Origin: Streptomyces sp. NA02950
Lineage (GTDB): Bacteria > Actinomycetota > Actinomycetes > Streptomycetales > Streptomycetaceae
Length of the DNA stretch: 64,000 nucleotides
NCBI RefSeq assembly: GCF_013364155.1
Contig: NZ_CP054916.1
Coordinates: 7,594,001-7,658,000, forward strand
Direction of reading: 5' to 3'
Shown here piece after piece: positions 1-8,729 of the stretch. Position 1 is the first letter of the stretch. Each line of letters begins with the position of its first letter. The notes beneath the pieces were generated by a model, which was not told the origin of the DNA, did no database searches, and saw only the letters and a program-made list of their open reading frames with translations. The translations under genes and the position numbers were made by a program.

Positions 1-404
1 GTGCGGGCAAGCACGACCTGCTGAGCCGTCTGGGGGTGGACCAGCCGGTCGACTACCGCACCCGGGACTTCACCGAGGCCGGCCAGGTGAACGTGGTCTT
101 CGACCTGGTCGGAGGCGGGTACGGGGAACGTTCCGCCAGCCTCGTTACCGCTGGCGGGGTTCTGGTCAGCGCGTATCCCCAGGACACCGGCGTCACCCCG
201 GGGCTGGTCGCCCAGCTCGGCATCCGGCACGCCATCACCGTCGTCAGCCCCTCCGCGCCCGACCTCGCCCAGCTGGCAGCCCTGGTCGAGGCGGGACAGC
301 TCACCGTCCACGTCGACCAGGTGCTGCCGCTGGCCGAGGCCGCCAAGGCCCACGAGATCATCGCCGCGGGCCAGGTCACCGGCAAGCTCGTCCTGGTGCC
401 CTGA
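1..404 (+). CDS. C-terminal part of a zinc-binding/quinone oxidoreductase-like dehydrogenase (5' end outside window)
   Basis: The frame is already open at the first base, so this is the C-terminal part of a longer gene. The visible 133 codons contain a Rossmann-type strand (VVFDLVGG), a glycine-rich turn (TAGGVLVS) and the closing pattern of MDR-family reductases (DQVLPLAEAAKAHE, then GQVTGKLVLV before the stop). In that family these segments bind NADPH and form the dimer-side helix. The family is NADP-dependent and zinc-free or zinc-binding; the metal-site region lies outside the window, so the subclass cannot be decided. It converges on the CAP-domain gene, and a strong hairpin lies between them. 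Substrate unknown. Confidence 0.8.
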   Translation, partial: AGKHDLLSRLGVDQPVDYRTRDFTEAGQVNVVFDLVGGGYGERSASLVTAGGVLVSAYPQDTGVTPGLVAQLGIRHAITVVSPSAPDLAQLAALVEAGQLTVHVDQVLPLAEAAKAHEIIAAGQVTGKLVLVP

Positions 405-579
405 CGCGGGAGGGGCGCACGGAGATCGATGCGGTGGTGCGCCGCCCCGCCGGGCACCGAGGGCGCCGCCCAGCTGGAACTGCTCTCGGTCATCGGCAGA
501 CCGGACATGCGGCGAGCGGGGACGCTTTTCACCGGGGAACGGGCCTGAACGGCGGCTGAAAACCGACCAGCGGGCCCGA

Positions 580-637
580 GACGCACCGCGACCACGGGCG
601 GCAGGCAGCGCCCCGCCGCCCGTGGTCGCGGTGCGTC
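580..637. terminator. Bidirectional hairpin terminator between convergent genes
   Basis: A perfect 23-bp inverted repeat (arms 580-602 and 615-637) with a 12-base loop lies between the stop of the dehydrogenase (+) and the stop of the CAP-domain gene (-). No U-tract is needed for such GC-rich stems in Streptomyces. Position and strength fit a shared terminator. Confidence 0.8.
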
Positions 638-696
638 AGAGCCGTACGGCAGCGCATACGCCTGCGGTCACGGGGCGACGTATGGTGCCGGTGGCC

Positions 697-1230
697 TTAT
701 GCGTAGCCGAAGTTCTGTGTCCACACCGGTCCGTACTCAGCGAAGTACACGCCCACGCCGATGATGCGGATGTCCGGGTGCAGGATATTGACCCGGTGCC
801 CCGGGCTGTTCATCCACCCGTCCATCACCACCAGGGGGTGGGGCTGGCCGGCAGCGAGGTTCTCCGCTGCCGGGAGTGGAAATCCGTGTGCCAGCATGCG
901 GTCGCCCGGCGACAGCCCTTCGGGCGTGAAGTGGTCGATGAACCCCCGTCGCGCCATGTCCTCGCTGTGGCTCCGCGCGGCATTCCGCAGGCGCTCATCG
1001 GTGACCAGGCAGACCAGTCCGCGCCGGTCACGCTCCTGGTTGACCAGTTCGGCGACGGCGTCCTCGAACAGGCGCCGCAGAGGAAGGAGGCTGACGCTGG
1101 TGGAATCTTCCGTCCTCACCCGGGAGGCTTCCGCATCCTGGGTAGCTGTCCCGCGGTAACGCAGGCTCCCTCCGGTGCTTGGGTCCCACTGCGGGTCCCA
1201 GCCCTCTTCTTCGAGCCAGTCCTGACTCAC
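697..1230 (-). CDS. CAP (SCP-like) domain protein
   Basis: This 177-residue protein has a CAP/SCP-like domain over about residues 55-177. The motifs are LVNQER near the start, SEDMARRGFIDHFTPEG (helix with the conserved His), ENLAAGQ, the WMNSPGHRVNIL signature and a final GVGVYFAEYGPVWTQNFG strand. CAP domains of bacteria are usually secreted and of unclear enzymatic role. No signal peptide or lipobox is visible, and the N-terminus (MSQDWLEEEGWDP) is acidic and soluble, which is odd for the family and suggests a cytoplasmic form or non-classical export. The start is GTG with an AGAGG element about 9 bases upstream. The gene lies directly downstream of the WXG100 paralogue on the same strand, so T7SS export is an untested possibility. 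Confidence 0.85.
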   Translation of the reverse strand: MSQDWLEEEGWDPQWDPSTGGSLRYRGTATQDAEASRVRTEDSTSVSLLPLRRLFEDAVAELVNQERDRRGLVCLVTDERLRNAARSHSEDMARRGFIDHFTPEGLSPGDRMLAHGFPLPAAENLAAGQPHPLVVMDGWMNSPGHRVNILHPDIRIIGVGVYFAEYGPVWTQNFGYA

Positions 1231-1330
1231 CTGCCTTGACCTCTCGTGACAGCCGGTACGAGCCCCCGGCTCAAGCCGTTTCCGGCGCGGGCCCCCGAAC
1301 GATGTGGAAGCCCGGGCTCGTGGGGAGGCG

Positions 1331-1481
1331 GTGCACCGGCTCAGTCGTGTCCGGGGGCGGGCTCCCGAGCGAGGACCGTCACATGAGCGTCAGCCAGGGG
1401 GGAGCGGTGCACCGGCTCAGTCGTGTCCGGGGCGGGCTCCCGAGCGAGGACCGTCACATGAGCGTCAGCCAGGGGGGAAGC
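1331..1481. repeat. Two near-perfect 75/76-bp tandem copies in the tail of the WXG100 paralogue
   Basis: Copy one is 1331-1406 and copy two is 1407-1481. They are almost identical; one differs by a single extra G in a G-run. Read on the minus strand they encode the 25-residue unit SPLADAHVTVLAREPAP plus linker. The one-base difference shifts the frame at the end of the second-translated copy and creates the stop codon. Confidence 0.85.
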
Positions 1482-1892
1482 GGGCACCAGCGGCTCCCTG
1501 GTGGGGTAAAACGCCCCCTCCTGGCCGGAGGGCATCTGCTGCAGGACGTAATGGCGTTTGTCCGGGTTCAGGGTGTGAAAGACGTCCGAGGACTTGTTGT
1601 ATGCATTGTCGATCGCTTCGGTCGAGGAACCCTGTACCAGGTTGTGCTGTGCCAGGGTGTTATTGAGTTCCGTGATCATGTTGTCGAGATTGACCAGGAT
1701 GGTGTCCACGTGCCCGTCCCACAGGTCCAGCAGCGTGCCGTAGCCGCCACCGTCCGTACCCTGGTAGCCGGAGGCGAGGTTGTGCCTGGTGCCCTGGACA
1801 TCCTGCTGGCACCTCAGGACACCGGTGTACGCCTGCTCAAGCGCCCTGATGCCACTGCGTGTCGAGGCCTCTTCGGACTGCTGCATAGCCAT
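1341..1892 (-). CDS. WXG100/ESX-like protein with repeated C-terminal extension
   Basis: Residues 1-115 closely match the WXG100 protein encoded at 21222-21560 (shared AMQQSEE, ALEQAY, GVLRC, NLASGYQG, DGGGYG, WDGHVDTILVNLD, LVQGSS). The hairpin position of the WxG motif carries Y-Q-G instead of W-x-G in both. ESX proteins of this kind are small helical T7SS substrates or chaperones. Unlike its paralogue this copy has a roughly 65-residue Pro/Ala-rich tail containing the unit SPLADAHVTVLAREPAP twice. I start it at the ATG corresponding to the paralogue (MAMQQ); an ORF upstream extension of 22 residues is possible but has no family support. It lies about 20 kb from the T7SS esx array, on the opposite strand. 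Confidence 0.8.
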   Translation of the reverse strand: MAMQQSEEASTRSGIRALEQAYTGVLRCQQDVQGTRHNLASGYQGTDGGGYGTLLDLWDGHVDTILVNLDNMITELNNTLAQHNLVQGSSTEAIDNAYNKSSDVFHTLNPDKRHYVLQQMPSGQEGAFYPTREPLVPASPLADAHVTVLAREPAPDTTEPVHRSPLADAHVTVLAREPAPGHD

Positions 1893-2797
1893 CTGACCGA
1901 CTGCTCCCTTCGTAAGAGTCCACTGCCCTTTAGGCGGGCTGCGCGCCGATACGGACACAACAAAATCTCTACGGCCGCTCGTGGACCGGCCGACAGTTAG
2001 GACGAGTTGATGCTATGCACGCCGCCGCCCAATTGGCAATCAATAGCCGAGTTTTCGGTATCGTGCCACCGCGGCCTTTATTGCTCATGCGAGCGGCAAG
2101 ACCGGAATTTCCCAACTCGATTGAGCGTCTCCGCAGTCGGATTCGAGCACAAGGGGCATGCTGGCGGCCATTCATGACGCGTTTCACCGTTATGGATACG
2201 GGGTGTGAGACATGCGCGGCGAAACTTTTTACCCAAAGGAGGCCGCTGCGGCTTGTGGAGGATCGGGCGCGGTTGCATCGACCATGCCGGTCTGGTGGAG
2301 CCCGATGTCGTCCTTCCGCGCAGGTCGGCGCGGAAACCGGACCTGCGCGGGGGACTGGCCGGTGCCCGGTGGCCGCCAGGTCGCCGCGGCGGCCCTCCTT
2401 CTCAGGCCGAGCGTGTGCCGACGGTGGGGTCCGGCCAGGCGCCCGTTGACTCTGGGGTGCGGCGTGCGGCCTCCCGATAGCGGACGACATCTGTGCGCTC
2501 GAAGGCCTATAGGTCGGCCGGGTGGCCACTGCCCAGCCGATCCGGGTGGTGGCCAAGCATCCGAACACTGGCCGTGTCCGCTCCCCTGCCGTACACGGTG
2601 GCGGCGGCGCCGCTGCTTACGCACAGCCGTTGTTCCGGCACGCTGACGCTGTTCAGGTCGCAGCTGTTCCGTGCCGTGACCGACGCTGAACGGCACTACG
2701 TCACCGAGGCCGGCCCCGCGCTCTCCGGCGAGCTGAACCGGCCGGCGGCCCATGCACGACCCTCTCGTATCCGGCGCGTGGCACAAGCCCCGCCGTC
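1893..2797. other. Non-coding or degraded stretch, nothing recognised
   Basis: About 900 bases between the WXG100 paralogue and the lectin gene. Several frames are open on both strands, but none encodes a recognisable domain, has a good ribosome binding site or gives a protein-like composition. The part around 1960-2200 is more A/T-rich than the surroundings and could hold the promoter of the WXG100 paralogue. No tRNA, IS end or inverted repeat was seen. Confidence 0.5.
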
Positions 2798-4747
2798 TCA
2801 CCGATCGGTGACCACCGCGATGCGCGCAGGCCCGGTCACATCAGCGACCGTCGGCTGGACGCCCGCGGTGCGGCACAGCAGCTCAAGGTCGTGCAGGAAC
2901 GCCGCCTTGATCACGTCCGGGGCGCCCATCGCCGTCAGCGCCTGGCACACCTCGGGTGTGGTCGGCTCCCTGCTGCCGCTGTCCCGGCTGTGGTCGGCCA
3001 CGGTCTCGCCGTCGCGGTAGACCACGAAAGCGGAGTCGGCGTTGATGTTCATGTAGCACGACACCGCGAACGTGCCTGCCGACAGCTCTGGGCAGTCGAT
3101 CCCCTCACACCGGTTGTCTTCGACCAGAAGGGTGTGGGGGCCGAGGGCGAACGCCGCCACGACGATGTCTTCGAAGTCATAGGCCTCCTCGCGCTCGGCC
3201 AGCTCCAGCAGGTCCCCCCAGGTGCCGGTCGTCACCCGCTCCGGCTGGGCGCCCAGCCGTCGTAGCGCCTCGTCCGGATCGATGTGGTGAATGACGGTCA
3301 CACAGTAGGCCGTGTCGTCCATCAGCGCGTCCATCCAGGAGGTGAAGTCCGCCGCCGGTGGTGCGCCCGTTTCTGGTGCGGCCGTCTGCTCGCCGTTGCG
3401 CCAGACCACCCTTCCGTCGCTGGTGCGCAGCTGGGCCTGGCCCTCCACCACGACCAGCTCGTCAGCCGGGCCCCCGAGATCCAGTGCCACGGTGCCGTCC
3501 TCGGCCCTCACCCGCAGGACGCCGTCCTCGTCGAGGACCACATAGCTCCGTTCGGCGTGGTGGATGTACGCGTCCCACAGCCAGCGGCCGTCCTCGCCGA
3601 AGAGGACCAGCCGTCGATCGTCCCGGTGCGCGAGCACCGTGGATCCGTCAGGGGAGGTGAGGGACTGACGCTGCAGCCTCTGGCCCCGGTACAGGGCCGA
3701 TCCCCGCGCCGGGGTCGCTTCCGGGGCCGAGCGGTGCCCTCCGGTGTCGATCCGCCACACCACCGCGTCGCTCGCGTCAAGCAGCGCGAAGCCGCCGTCG
3801 TTGTCCACGACGAGCCGCTCGGCACCCGACCCCGCGGTGCCGGACCGCCACACCGGCGCACCGCACAGGTTGCGGACGACCAGGTCGCCTTCCTCAGTCA
3901 GCTCGGCCCACCCGTCGCCGGCCCACCAGGTGTTCGTCGCCCATACCGCTCGGTGTGTGGCGTTGTGGTAGAGCACCAGATCGCCGTCGTCCTGGTGTAC
4001 CAGGGTGTACGCCCCCGAGAGGGAGGTGAGCGACTGGTGCCGCAGCCGTGCCCCGCGCCCGAGCTCCGGGCCGCCGTAGGGGTGCGGCTGCGCCGGAGGC
4101 AGCACCGTGGGCAGGTTCCGCATGCCCTCGCGCCAGATGAGGTCACCGTCGGCGTTCACCAGGCACAGCGTCCACGCCTTCCGGTCGCCGTCGGGAAGCA
4201 TCCGCCAGGTCAGCTGCGTGCCGTCCTGTTCCAGCCAGCGGGCCAGGGGCGCGACCAGCGTGGTCGTCACCCCGTCGTGGGAGACCCGCAGGGAGCCGTC
4301 GCGGTTGCGGGTGACCAGCCGACGCTGCTTGCCTTCCCGTACCAGATAGCGTTCGCGGCTGATGTCGGCGGCGGCCGCCGCCTCTGGCATGGGTGCCGCC
4401 TGGACCGGGCCGGTGCGGGAGTTCAGCAGCGTGATGCCCTCACCGCTGAGCAGTTCGACATCGCCGTCGTCGGTGATGACCGCCAGCCGGGCGCCGGGTG
4501 CGGCGATGCCGGAAACCCAGACGGTCCGGTGTTCCTCATTCTCCACCTGGAACGCGCCGCCGTTGCCCAGGAGCAAGGTCCCTGGCACCCCACGGCCTGC
4601 CTCTTCGGCACGCCAACGGGTCTCACCGGTTGCCCGGTCCATCAACACCGCTACCCCTGCGGGGTCGTAGTGCAGCACGTACCGTCCAGACGGTGAGCTG
4701 AGCGGCTCGTCTTGGCGAAGTCGATGGAACTGGATCAGCTCATGCAC
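2798..4747 (-). CDS. Bulb-type mannose-lectin repeat protein with C-terminal DUF6461-like domain
   Basis: This 649-residue protein has no signal peptide. The first about 460 residues hold three beta-prism blocks (roughly 5-115, 235-330 and 345-460). They contain the bulb-lectin pattern: QSLTSLSGAYTLVHQDDGDLVLY, QSLTSPDGSTVLAHRDDRRLVLF and related strands ending in a Trp (AVWATNT, VVWRNGE). QxDxxxxxY-type sites bind mannose in this family. One is clear (QDDGDLVLY); the others are degenerate. Residues about 470-649 (YCVTVIHHIDPDEALRRLGA and onwards) look like the Streptomyces DUF6461 family, from memory. The start is GTG with GGGAG 6 bases upstream. Monocistronic. Function unknown; carbohydrate binding is likely for at least one block. 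Confidence 0.75.
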   Translation of the reverse strand: MHELIQFHRLRQDEPLSSPSGRYVLHYDPAGVAVLMDRATGETRWRAEEAGRGVPGTLLLGNGGAFQVENEEHRTVWVSGIAAPGARLAVITDDGDVELLSGEGITLLNSRTGPVQAAPMPEAAAAADISRERYLVREGKQRRLVTRNRDGSLRVSHDGVTTTLVAPLARWLEQDGTQLTWRMLPDGDRKAWTLCLVNADGDLIWREGMRNLPTVLPPAQPHPYGGPELGRGARLRHQSLTSLSGAYTLVHQDDGDLVLYHNATHRAVWATNTWWAGDGWAELTEEGDLVVRNLCGAPVWRSGTAGSGAERLVVDNDGGFALLDASDAVVWRIDTGGHRSAPEATPARGSALYRGQRLQRQSLTSPDGSTVLAHRDDRRLVLFGEDGRWLWDAYIHHAERSYVVLDEDGVLRVRAEDGTVALDLGGPADELVVVEGQAQLRTSDGRVVWRNGEQTAAPETGAPPAADFTSWMDALMDDTAYCVTVIHHIDPDEALRRLGAQPERVTTGTWGDLLELAEREEAYDFEDIVVAAFALGPHTLLVEDNRCEGIDCPELSAGTFAVSCYMNINADSAFVVYRDGETVADHSRDSGSREPTTPEVCQALTAMGAPDVIKAAFLHDLELLCRTAGVQPTVADVTGPARIAVVTDR

Positions 4748-5395
4748 GGGTGTCTCCCAGGTCGCCTACGGCGGCTGTCATGCCGGTTTCACGTTGCGGT
4801 CGGGTCGGTAGCGGCGCCGGGGCGGGGGCGGTGGCCGGCGCGGCGCCGTGCGGGCTGGCCCGGTCCGGCCCCCGATGAGATCCACACGGCGCACCGCGCC
4901 GGTCGCCGCCTTGGGAAATCACAGCCACTGCCGACGCGGCTTCGCGCGCGCACGCCAGGGCGGTTCACAGCGGGCCGCACGCCCCCCCTTCCCGGAGCCG
5001 TATATCAGGAGGGGGGACATGCCGCCGTTCCCGGCTGCGTGTGCCGGTGTGGACCGTGGTGACTCGTCTCGGGGGAGCGACGCTTCACCACATTGCGGGG
5101 CTACGGTTCCCGCTCGCCCCGCATCAATCACCATAAGGGGATACCAAGAATGGAGCGAGTCAGAATCAGCACCATTCATGCCCGATGAATGACCGCTCCA
5201 GAGCACCGCCGCCGGAAAGTCGAGTACCCCGGCGCACGCGTCCGGTGACACATGAACCTTTGTACCGCATGGAGCCAGGCACGCGTAAAGCACGAAAGTG
5301 GCGGCTCAGCAGTTGACCTGTGCTCAGACCCAAAGATGTGATGCCGATTCCGGGACACAGAATTCTCGGGAAGGGCCGTACACCGGCCGCCCGGT
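4748..5395. other. Intergenic stretch, no gene recognised
   Basis: About 650 bases upstream of the lectin gene and downstream of the broken DeoR-type gene. Short frames are open, but none resembles the missing C-terminus of the regulator or any known family. It probably contains the lectin gene's promoter; no confident -10/-35 pair was picked. Confidence 0.45.
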
Positions 5396-5882
5396 TCACG
5401 CCCGGATGACCTGGGGCCCCAGGAACGAGTAGCGATGCGCCTCGCGCACCCGGCCCCCGAGCAGCAGTACGGTGATCCGCTCCCATGCGGTCAGCGCCCC
5501 GGCTGTCACCAGCGAAGCGGTCACCACCGTCAACTTCCGGTCCGCGGGCAGCGCTTGAGCGATCAGCTGGGGGGTGAACCCCTCGTCGATGCAGAGCGTC
5601 TCGGCGTCCCCGATCAGACCGGCCGGCCGCCGCGGCGATCCGTGACTTCTGCGGTACGTGCAGGGTGGTGCGGAAGGCCAGGTCGGTCTCGAAGCCGGCG
5701 CTGTCCACCGGGTGGGCCCCGCCGTGGGTGCGCCGCACCCGGCCGTGATCCTCCAGGACACGCAGGTCACGGCGCACGGTCTCCTTGGACACCCCGTACT
5801 CCGCGGCGAGCTTGCCGACGTCGACCCTCCCGGTCCGCGCCGCCAGCTTGAGCATGGCCTCGCGTCGCTCCTCGCTGTCCAT
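5396..5882 (-). pseudogene. DeoR-family regulator, frameshifted and truncated
   Basis: The N-terminus is a clean DeoR helix-turn-helix: SEERREAMLKLA, VDVGKLAAEYGVSKETVRRDL, LEDHGRVRRTHGGA, then the start of the sugar-sensing domain (LHVPQKSRIAAAA). At about 5620-5630 a one-base change in a GGCC-rich run moves the reading into another frame, where the family sequence resumes (GLIGDAETLCIDEGFTPQLIAQAL, then LTVVTASLVTAGAL). The frame ends at about residue 160 after GPQVIRA, roughly 90 residues short of a normal 250-residue member. Both the frameshift and the missing C-terminal part of the effector domain argue for a dead gene. DeoR proteins usually repress sugar-phosphate metabolism genes; no such operon adjoins it here. 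Confidence 0.8.
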
Positions 5883-6130
5883 GGGAGGTACCTCATCTCC
5901 GTGATGCATCGGAACCACACCAGTTGGGCCGTCGGTTGAGACTGCTGCAGAGGCCCCGACTGCGGAGACCGGATGTGCGACGACGGGAATCGTGACCGCC
6001 GCGCCCGCTCGCGGTATTCCCCATCCGCTGTATGCCGGGGTGTGCACGATCCCCGGGGCGGTCGGCCAGAAGGGTGTGGTGTGGACATCATGGCCTTCCG
6101 GGGGAGGAGGATGCGGTGGACGAGGCGTGG

Positions 6131-7072
6131 TCACACGGCGATGGAGACGTAGCGCTCCCCGCGGGAGCGGTACGGCTGCTGCTGTCCGGTCAGGTTGACG
6201 CGCACACCGGCGGGTTCCAGGGTCTCCCGCACCCGCAGCATCAGGGGCTCGGTGAGGTAGTGATGGTGGAGGTCGAGTTCCGTCAGGTGGGTGAGCGACC
6301 GGCCGGCCAGCAGGGCCTGAGCGCCGGTGTCACTGAGGGTGCCCATCGACAGGCTGAGCGAGGTGAGCTGGGCCACGAGGGGGGCAGCGGCCACCGCGGC
6401 GGCGATCTCGTCCTGGAGCGGGCTGTTCTGCAGCCCGAGATGACGCAGCGCGGGGAACCGGTCGCCGGCGAGCAGGGGCGCGATGTGCTCCACGGTGGGT
6501 GTGCCGAGGTTGTCGTTGGCGCCCAGCCACATCTCCAGGCGCTCCAGCTGGGGCAGGTCGGCGGCGATGACCCGCTCGACGACCTCCGGCGGCAGCCCGT
6601 CGGACTCGAAACGCAAGGAGCGCAGTCCGTCGTGCCTCATCACGGGAAAGTCCAGGCCGAAGCCGCCGCGGACGCCGAGATCACGCAGGCGGGGGTAGGC
6701 CCGCAGGACCGGGGTGAGATCGGTCTGATGCAGCCAGGAGATCCCCCGGTCGGCCTGCTCCACGACATCGCCGAGGAAGACCGCTTCCAGGCCGGTGAGG
6801 CGGGAGCGGTGGTCGAGCAGCAACTCCACTGGTCGTTCCGGCCAGTTGCAGTTCGCGCCGTACCAGGTGCTGCTGAATATCAGCGCCCGCACGTCGTGGA
6901 GTTCCACGGCTTGGGCGAAGCGCTCCCAGTACGCGTCTTCGGGCTCGTCCTCGCCGGTGTGCAGACGCCATGCCACGCTCCCGGCCTTGGGCAGCTCTTC
7001 CGCGGCGCGGGTGTGGTCCGGAAAGGTCACTACGGGCAGGCCGTGGAAACGCTCGAGGTGGTGCACGTACAC
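6131..7072 (-). CDS. STM4015-family leucine-rich protein
   Basis: A 313-residue protein starting at GTG. It begins with a typical HLERFHGLPVVTFP segment, followed by AVFLGDVVEQ, ISWLHQTDLTPVL and LRSLRFESDGLP. The C-terminal half is leucine-rich-repeat-like (LPQLERLEMWLG, FPALRHLGLQNSPLQDEIA, LTSLSLSMGTLSDTGAQAL, LTHLTELDLHHHYL). This pattern matches the Streptomyces STM4015 family as I remember it. In some actinobacteria such proteins occur with other STM401x genes of unknown function; none of these is seen here. It lies 38 bases downstream of the TRIC-like gene on the same strand and may be co-transcribed. Biochemical role unknown. Confidence 0.75.
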   Translation of the reverse strand: MYVHHLERFHGLPVVTFPDHTRAAEELPKAGSVAWRLHTGEDEPEDAYWERFAQAVELHDVRALIFSSTWYGANCNWPERPVELLLDHRSRLTGLEAVFLGDVVEQADRGISWLHQTDLTPVLRAYPRLRDLGVRGGFGLDFPVMRHDGLRSLRFESDGLPPEVVERVIAADLPQLERLEMWLGANDNLGTPTVEHIAPLLAGDRFPALRHLGLQNSPLQDEIAAAVAAAPLVAQLTSLSLSMGTLSDTGAQALLAGRSLTHLTELDLHHHYLTEPLMLRVRETLEPAGVRVNLTGQQQPYRSRGERYVSIAV

Positions 7073-7110
7073 GATGGGCTCCTGCGATGCATCGCTGGTG
7101 GTGACGGGAC

Positions 7111-8088
7111 TCAGGCTCGCTCGGGCCCGCGGGTGGGGTGGCCGCCGGCCGGAAGTGTCTGCGGGGAGGCGGAGTGGTGCGGTCCCCTGGGGAGCCGGTG
7201 GTCGGCCGGACCGGGCTGAACCATGCGCGTGGTCTCGTCAAGTGGCGCCGGTGAGCGCTGCCCAGGGGTGCGGCCGGGCGGCGGGCTGATAGCCCGCAGA
7301 CGCATCGTGTCGGCAAGCGGCGCCGGTGAGCGCTGCCCGGTGCTGCGGCCGTGCGGCGGGGGCGGGATGACCCTCAGGCGCATGGTGTCCGCGACGGTGC
7401 TCCGGGAGGAGGCGATCAGCGGGGAGTTGGCGTCCGGCAGGGCGGACAACGGGGAGGACGCGGCCCGCCAGGCGGTCGAGCGGCGCGAGCGCCAGTGGAA
7501 GTGCAGCGCCAGCAGCCGGAGGGTGAACGCCGTCAGAGCCGCGCCGCTCGCCGTCATGATGTCCAGTGCCCTCGCCTCGTGCAGCGCGGCCGCCGCCACC
7601 GCACCGGCGATGGCGGGTAGGGCGTACAGGTCGCTGTCCCAGCGCAGCGAGGACGGCAGTTCCTTGGCCACCGCGCTGGCCAGGATGCCTCCCCCCATGG
7701 CGGTGATGACTCCCAGCGCGGCCGAGGGGACGGCTTCCATGCCGTGCTGGAGCCCTTTGATCGTGCCGGTGACGCTGAACAGGCCCAGGCCGATCGCGTC
7801 CAGCAGGTCGAACAGATGGGGCTGGCGGTGCAGGGACTTGCTGCGGTAAGCGAGCAGCGCGGCGGCAAGCGGCGCGAGCGGATACCCCGGATCGGTGAAG
7901 GCGATCGAGGGCACCTGCAGGACCAGGTCTCTCACCAGGCCGCCGCCCAGCCCGGCGGCCTCGGCCAGGACCAGCGTGCCGAAAAGGTTGAAGTCCTTGC
8001 GCACCCCCAGATAGGCACCCGACAGCGCGAAGCCGAAGATGCCGAGCAGATCGAGGAAGTACTGTGCCTGGGCGGACAGTCCGTGCAT
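7111..8088 (-). CDS. TRIC/UPF0126-type membrane channel with repeated C-terminal tail
   Basis: From the ATG at 8088 the product has 325 residues. The first about 215 form a seven-helix membrane protein built from two inverted halves. The first half carries the family mark GGGLVRD (AEAAGLGGGLVRDLVL); the second carries GGGILASAVAKE, where the usual GGxxRD is altered. Members of this family are trimeric cation channels or transporters in the inner membrane. The remaining about 105 residues are a basic Pro/Arg-rich cytoplasmic or periplasmic tail with the unit TGQRSPAPLADTMRLR repeated at a 25-residue period. This tail is not part of the family. A longer ORF upstream of the chosen start encodes only low-complexity sequence. 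Confidence 0.8.
   Translation of the reverse strand: MHGLSAQAQYFLDLLGIFGFALSGAYLGVRKDFNLFGTLVLAEAAGLGGGLVRDLVLQVPSIAFTDPGYPLAPLAAALLAYRSKSLHRQPHLFDLLDAIGLGLFSVTGTIKGLQHGMEAVPSAALGVITAMGGGILASAVAKELPSSLRWDSDLYALPAIAGAVAAAALHEARALDIMTASGAALTAFTLRLLALHFHWRSRRSTAWRAASSPLSALPDANSPLIASSRSTVADTMRLRVIPPPPHGRSTGQRSPAPLADTMRLRAISPPPGRTPGQRSPAPLDETTRMVQPGPADHRLPRGPHHSASPQTLPAGGHPTRGPERA
7229..7391. repeat. 75-bp minisatellite in the tail of the TRIC-like gene
   Basis: A 20-base block starting at 7244 recurs exactly 75 bases later at 7319, with flanking sequence also largely repeated. It gives two copies plus a partial third and encodes the 25-residue repeat at the C-terminus. Confidence 0.75.
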
Positions 8089-8700
8089 GAGGTTTGGCTC
8101 ACTTCGGTCGTGGGGAAGAGCCGGTTCGGGACGGCCGGATGCTCCGCAGGAGTGCGCTGCGGCCAGCGGCCTCACGCCGCCGTCCGATAGTCCCTCCTGG
8201 CGGGGGACGGCAGCGGTATGCCGGGCGTCTTCACGGTCGCCCCACGTCTCCGCGTCACGCCCCCGTGAACGCCGCACGTCGCATCCTCCGGCGTCCGGTG
8301 AGGCGTCAGCGCCCATGGCATGGCCGGGGTGGGATGTCGCAGGCAGGTGCATGAGCCCGGTCGCGGCGGGCAGCCGCACATCAACCCACCTCAAAGGCCG
8401 CTGGACTCCACTGGTTTGAGGGAGGAATTGAGCTTCGATTCGCAAGGGGATTATTGCATGCTGCGCTCCGGCAGTTCAATGTGAAATCGGTAAGGAAAAC
8501 CTGACCGGCAAAACGAATAATGCTCACCTGAGCGAATGTCCAATATGCAGGCCGCTCGGATGAGTATTTTGCCTGTGCGGCCACTTTCGGCGGTCGGTCA
8601 GGTAAACCGACGTTCGACTGAGGGCGAACGAGGAGCCCTGTGTCCCCGCGGACGCATGGTGCGGTCAGCCCACCCCACCCGCCGGGATGACAGGTAAGCC
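8089..8700. other. Upstream region of the TRIC-like gene, no gene recognised
   Basis: About 610 bases. The segment 8400-8580 is clearly A/T-richer than the rest and is the most likely promoter-bearing part for the minus-strand TRIC-like gene. No protein family, RNA gene or mobile-element end was recognised. Confidence 0.45.
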
Positions 8701-8725
8701 GTGCGGCCGGGCGTCCCGGCCGCAC
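8701..8725. terminator. Hairpin terminator after the EccA-like gene
   Basis: A perfect 11-bp inverted repeat (8701-8711 and 8715-8725, loop CGT) begins four bases past the stop of the minus-strand EccA-like gene. The stem is all but entirely G/C, and its placement is right for intrinsic termination in a high-GC actinomycete. Confidence 0.75.
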
Positions 8726-8729
8726 GGTG

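Noticed and set aside
1258..1321. Short inverted repeat between the CAP gene and the WXG100 paralogue
   Set aside because: Stem of only about 8-10 bp with a 45-base loop; not distinguishable from chance in this GC range.
1969..2568. 199-codon minus-strand frame in the gap before the lectin gene
   Set aside because: Arg/Pro-rich, no ribosome binding site, no recognisable fold and overlapping open frames on the other strand.
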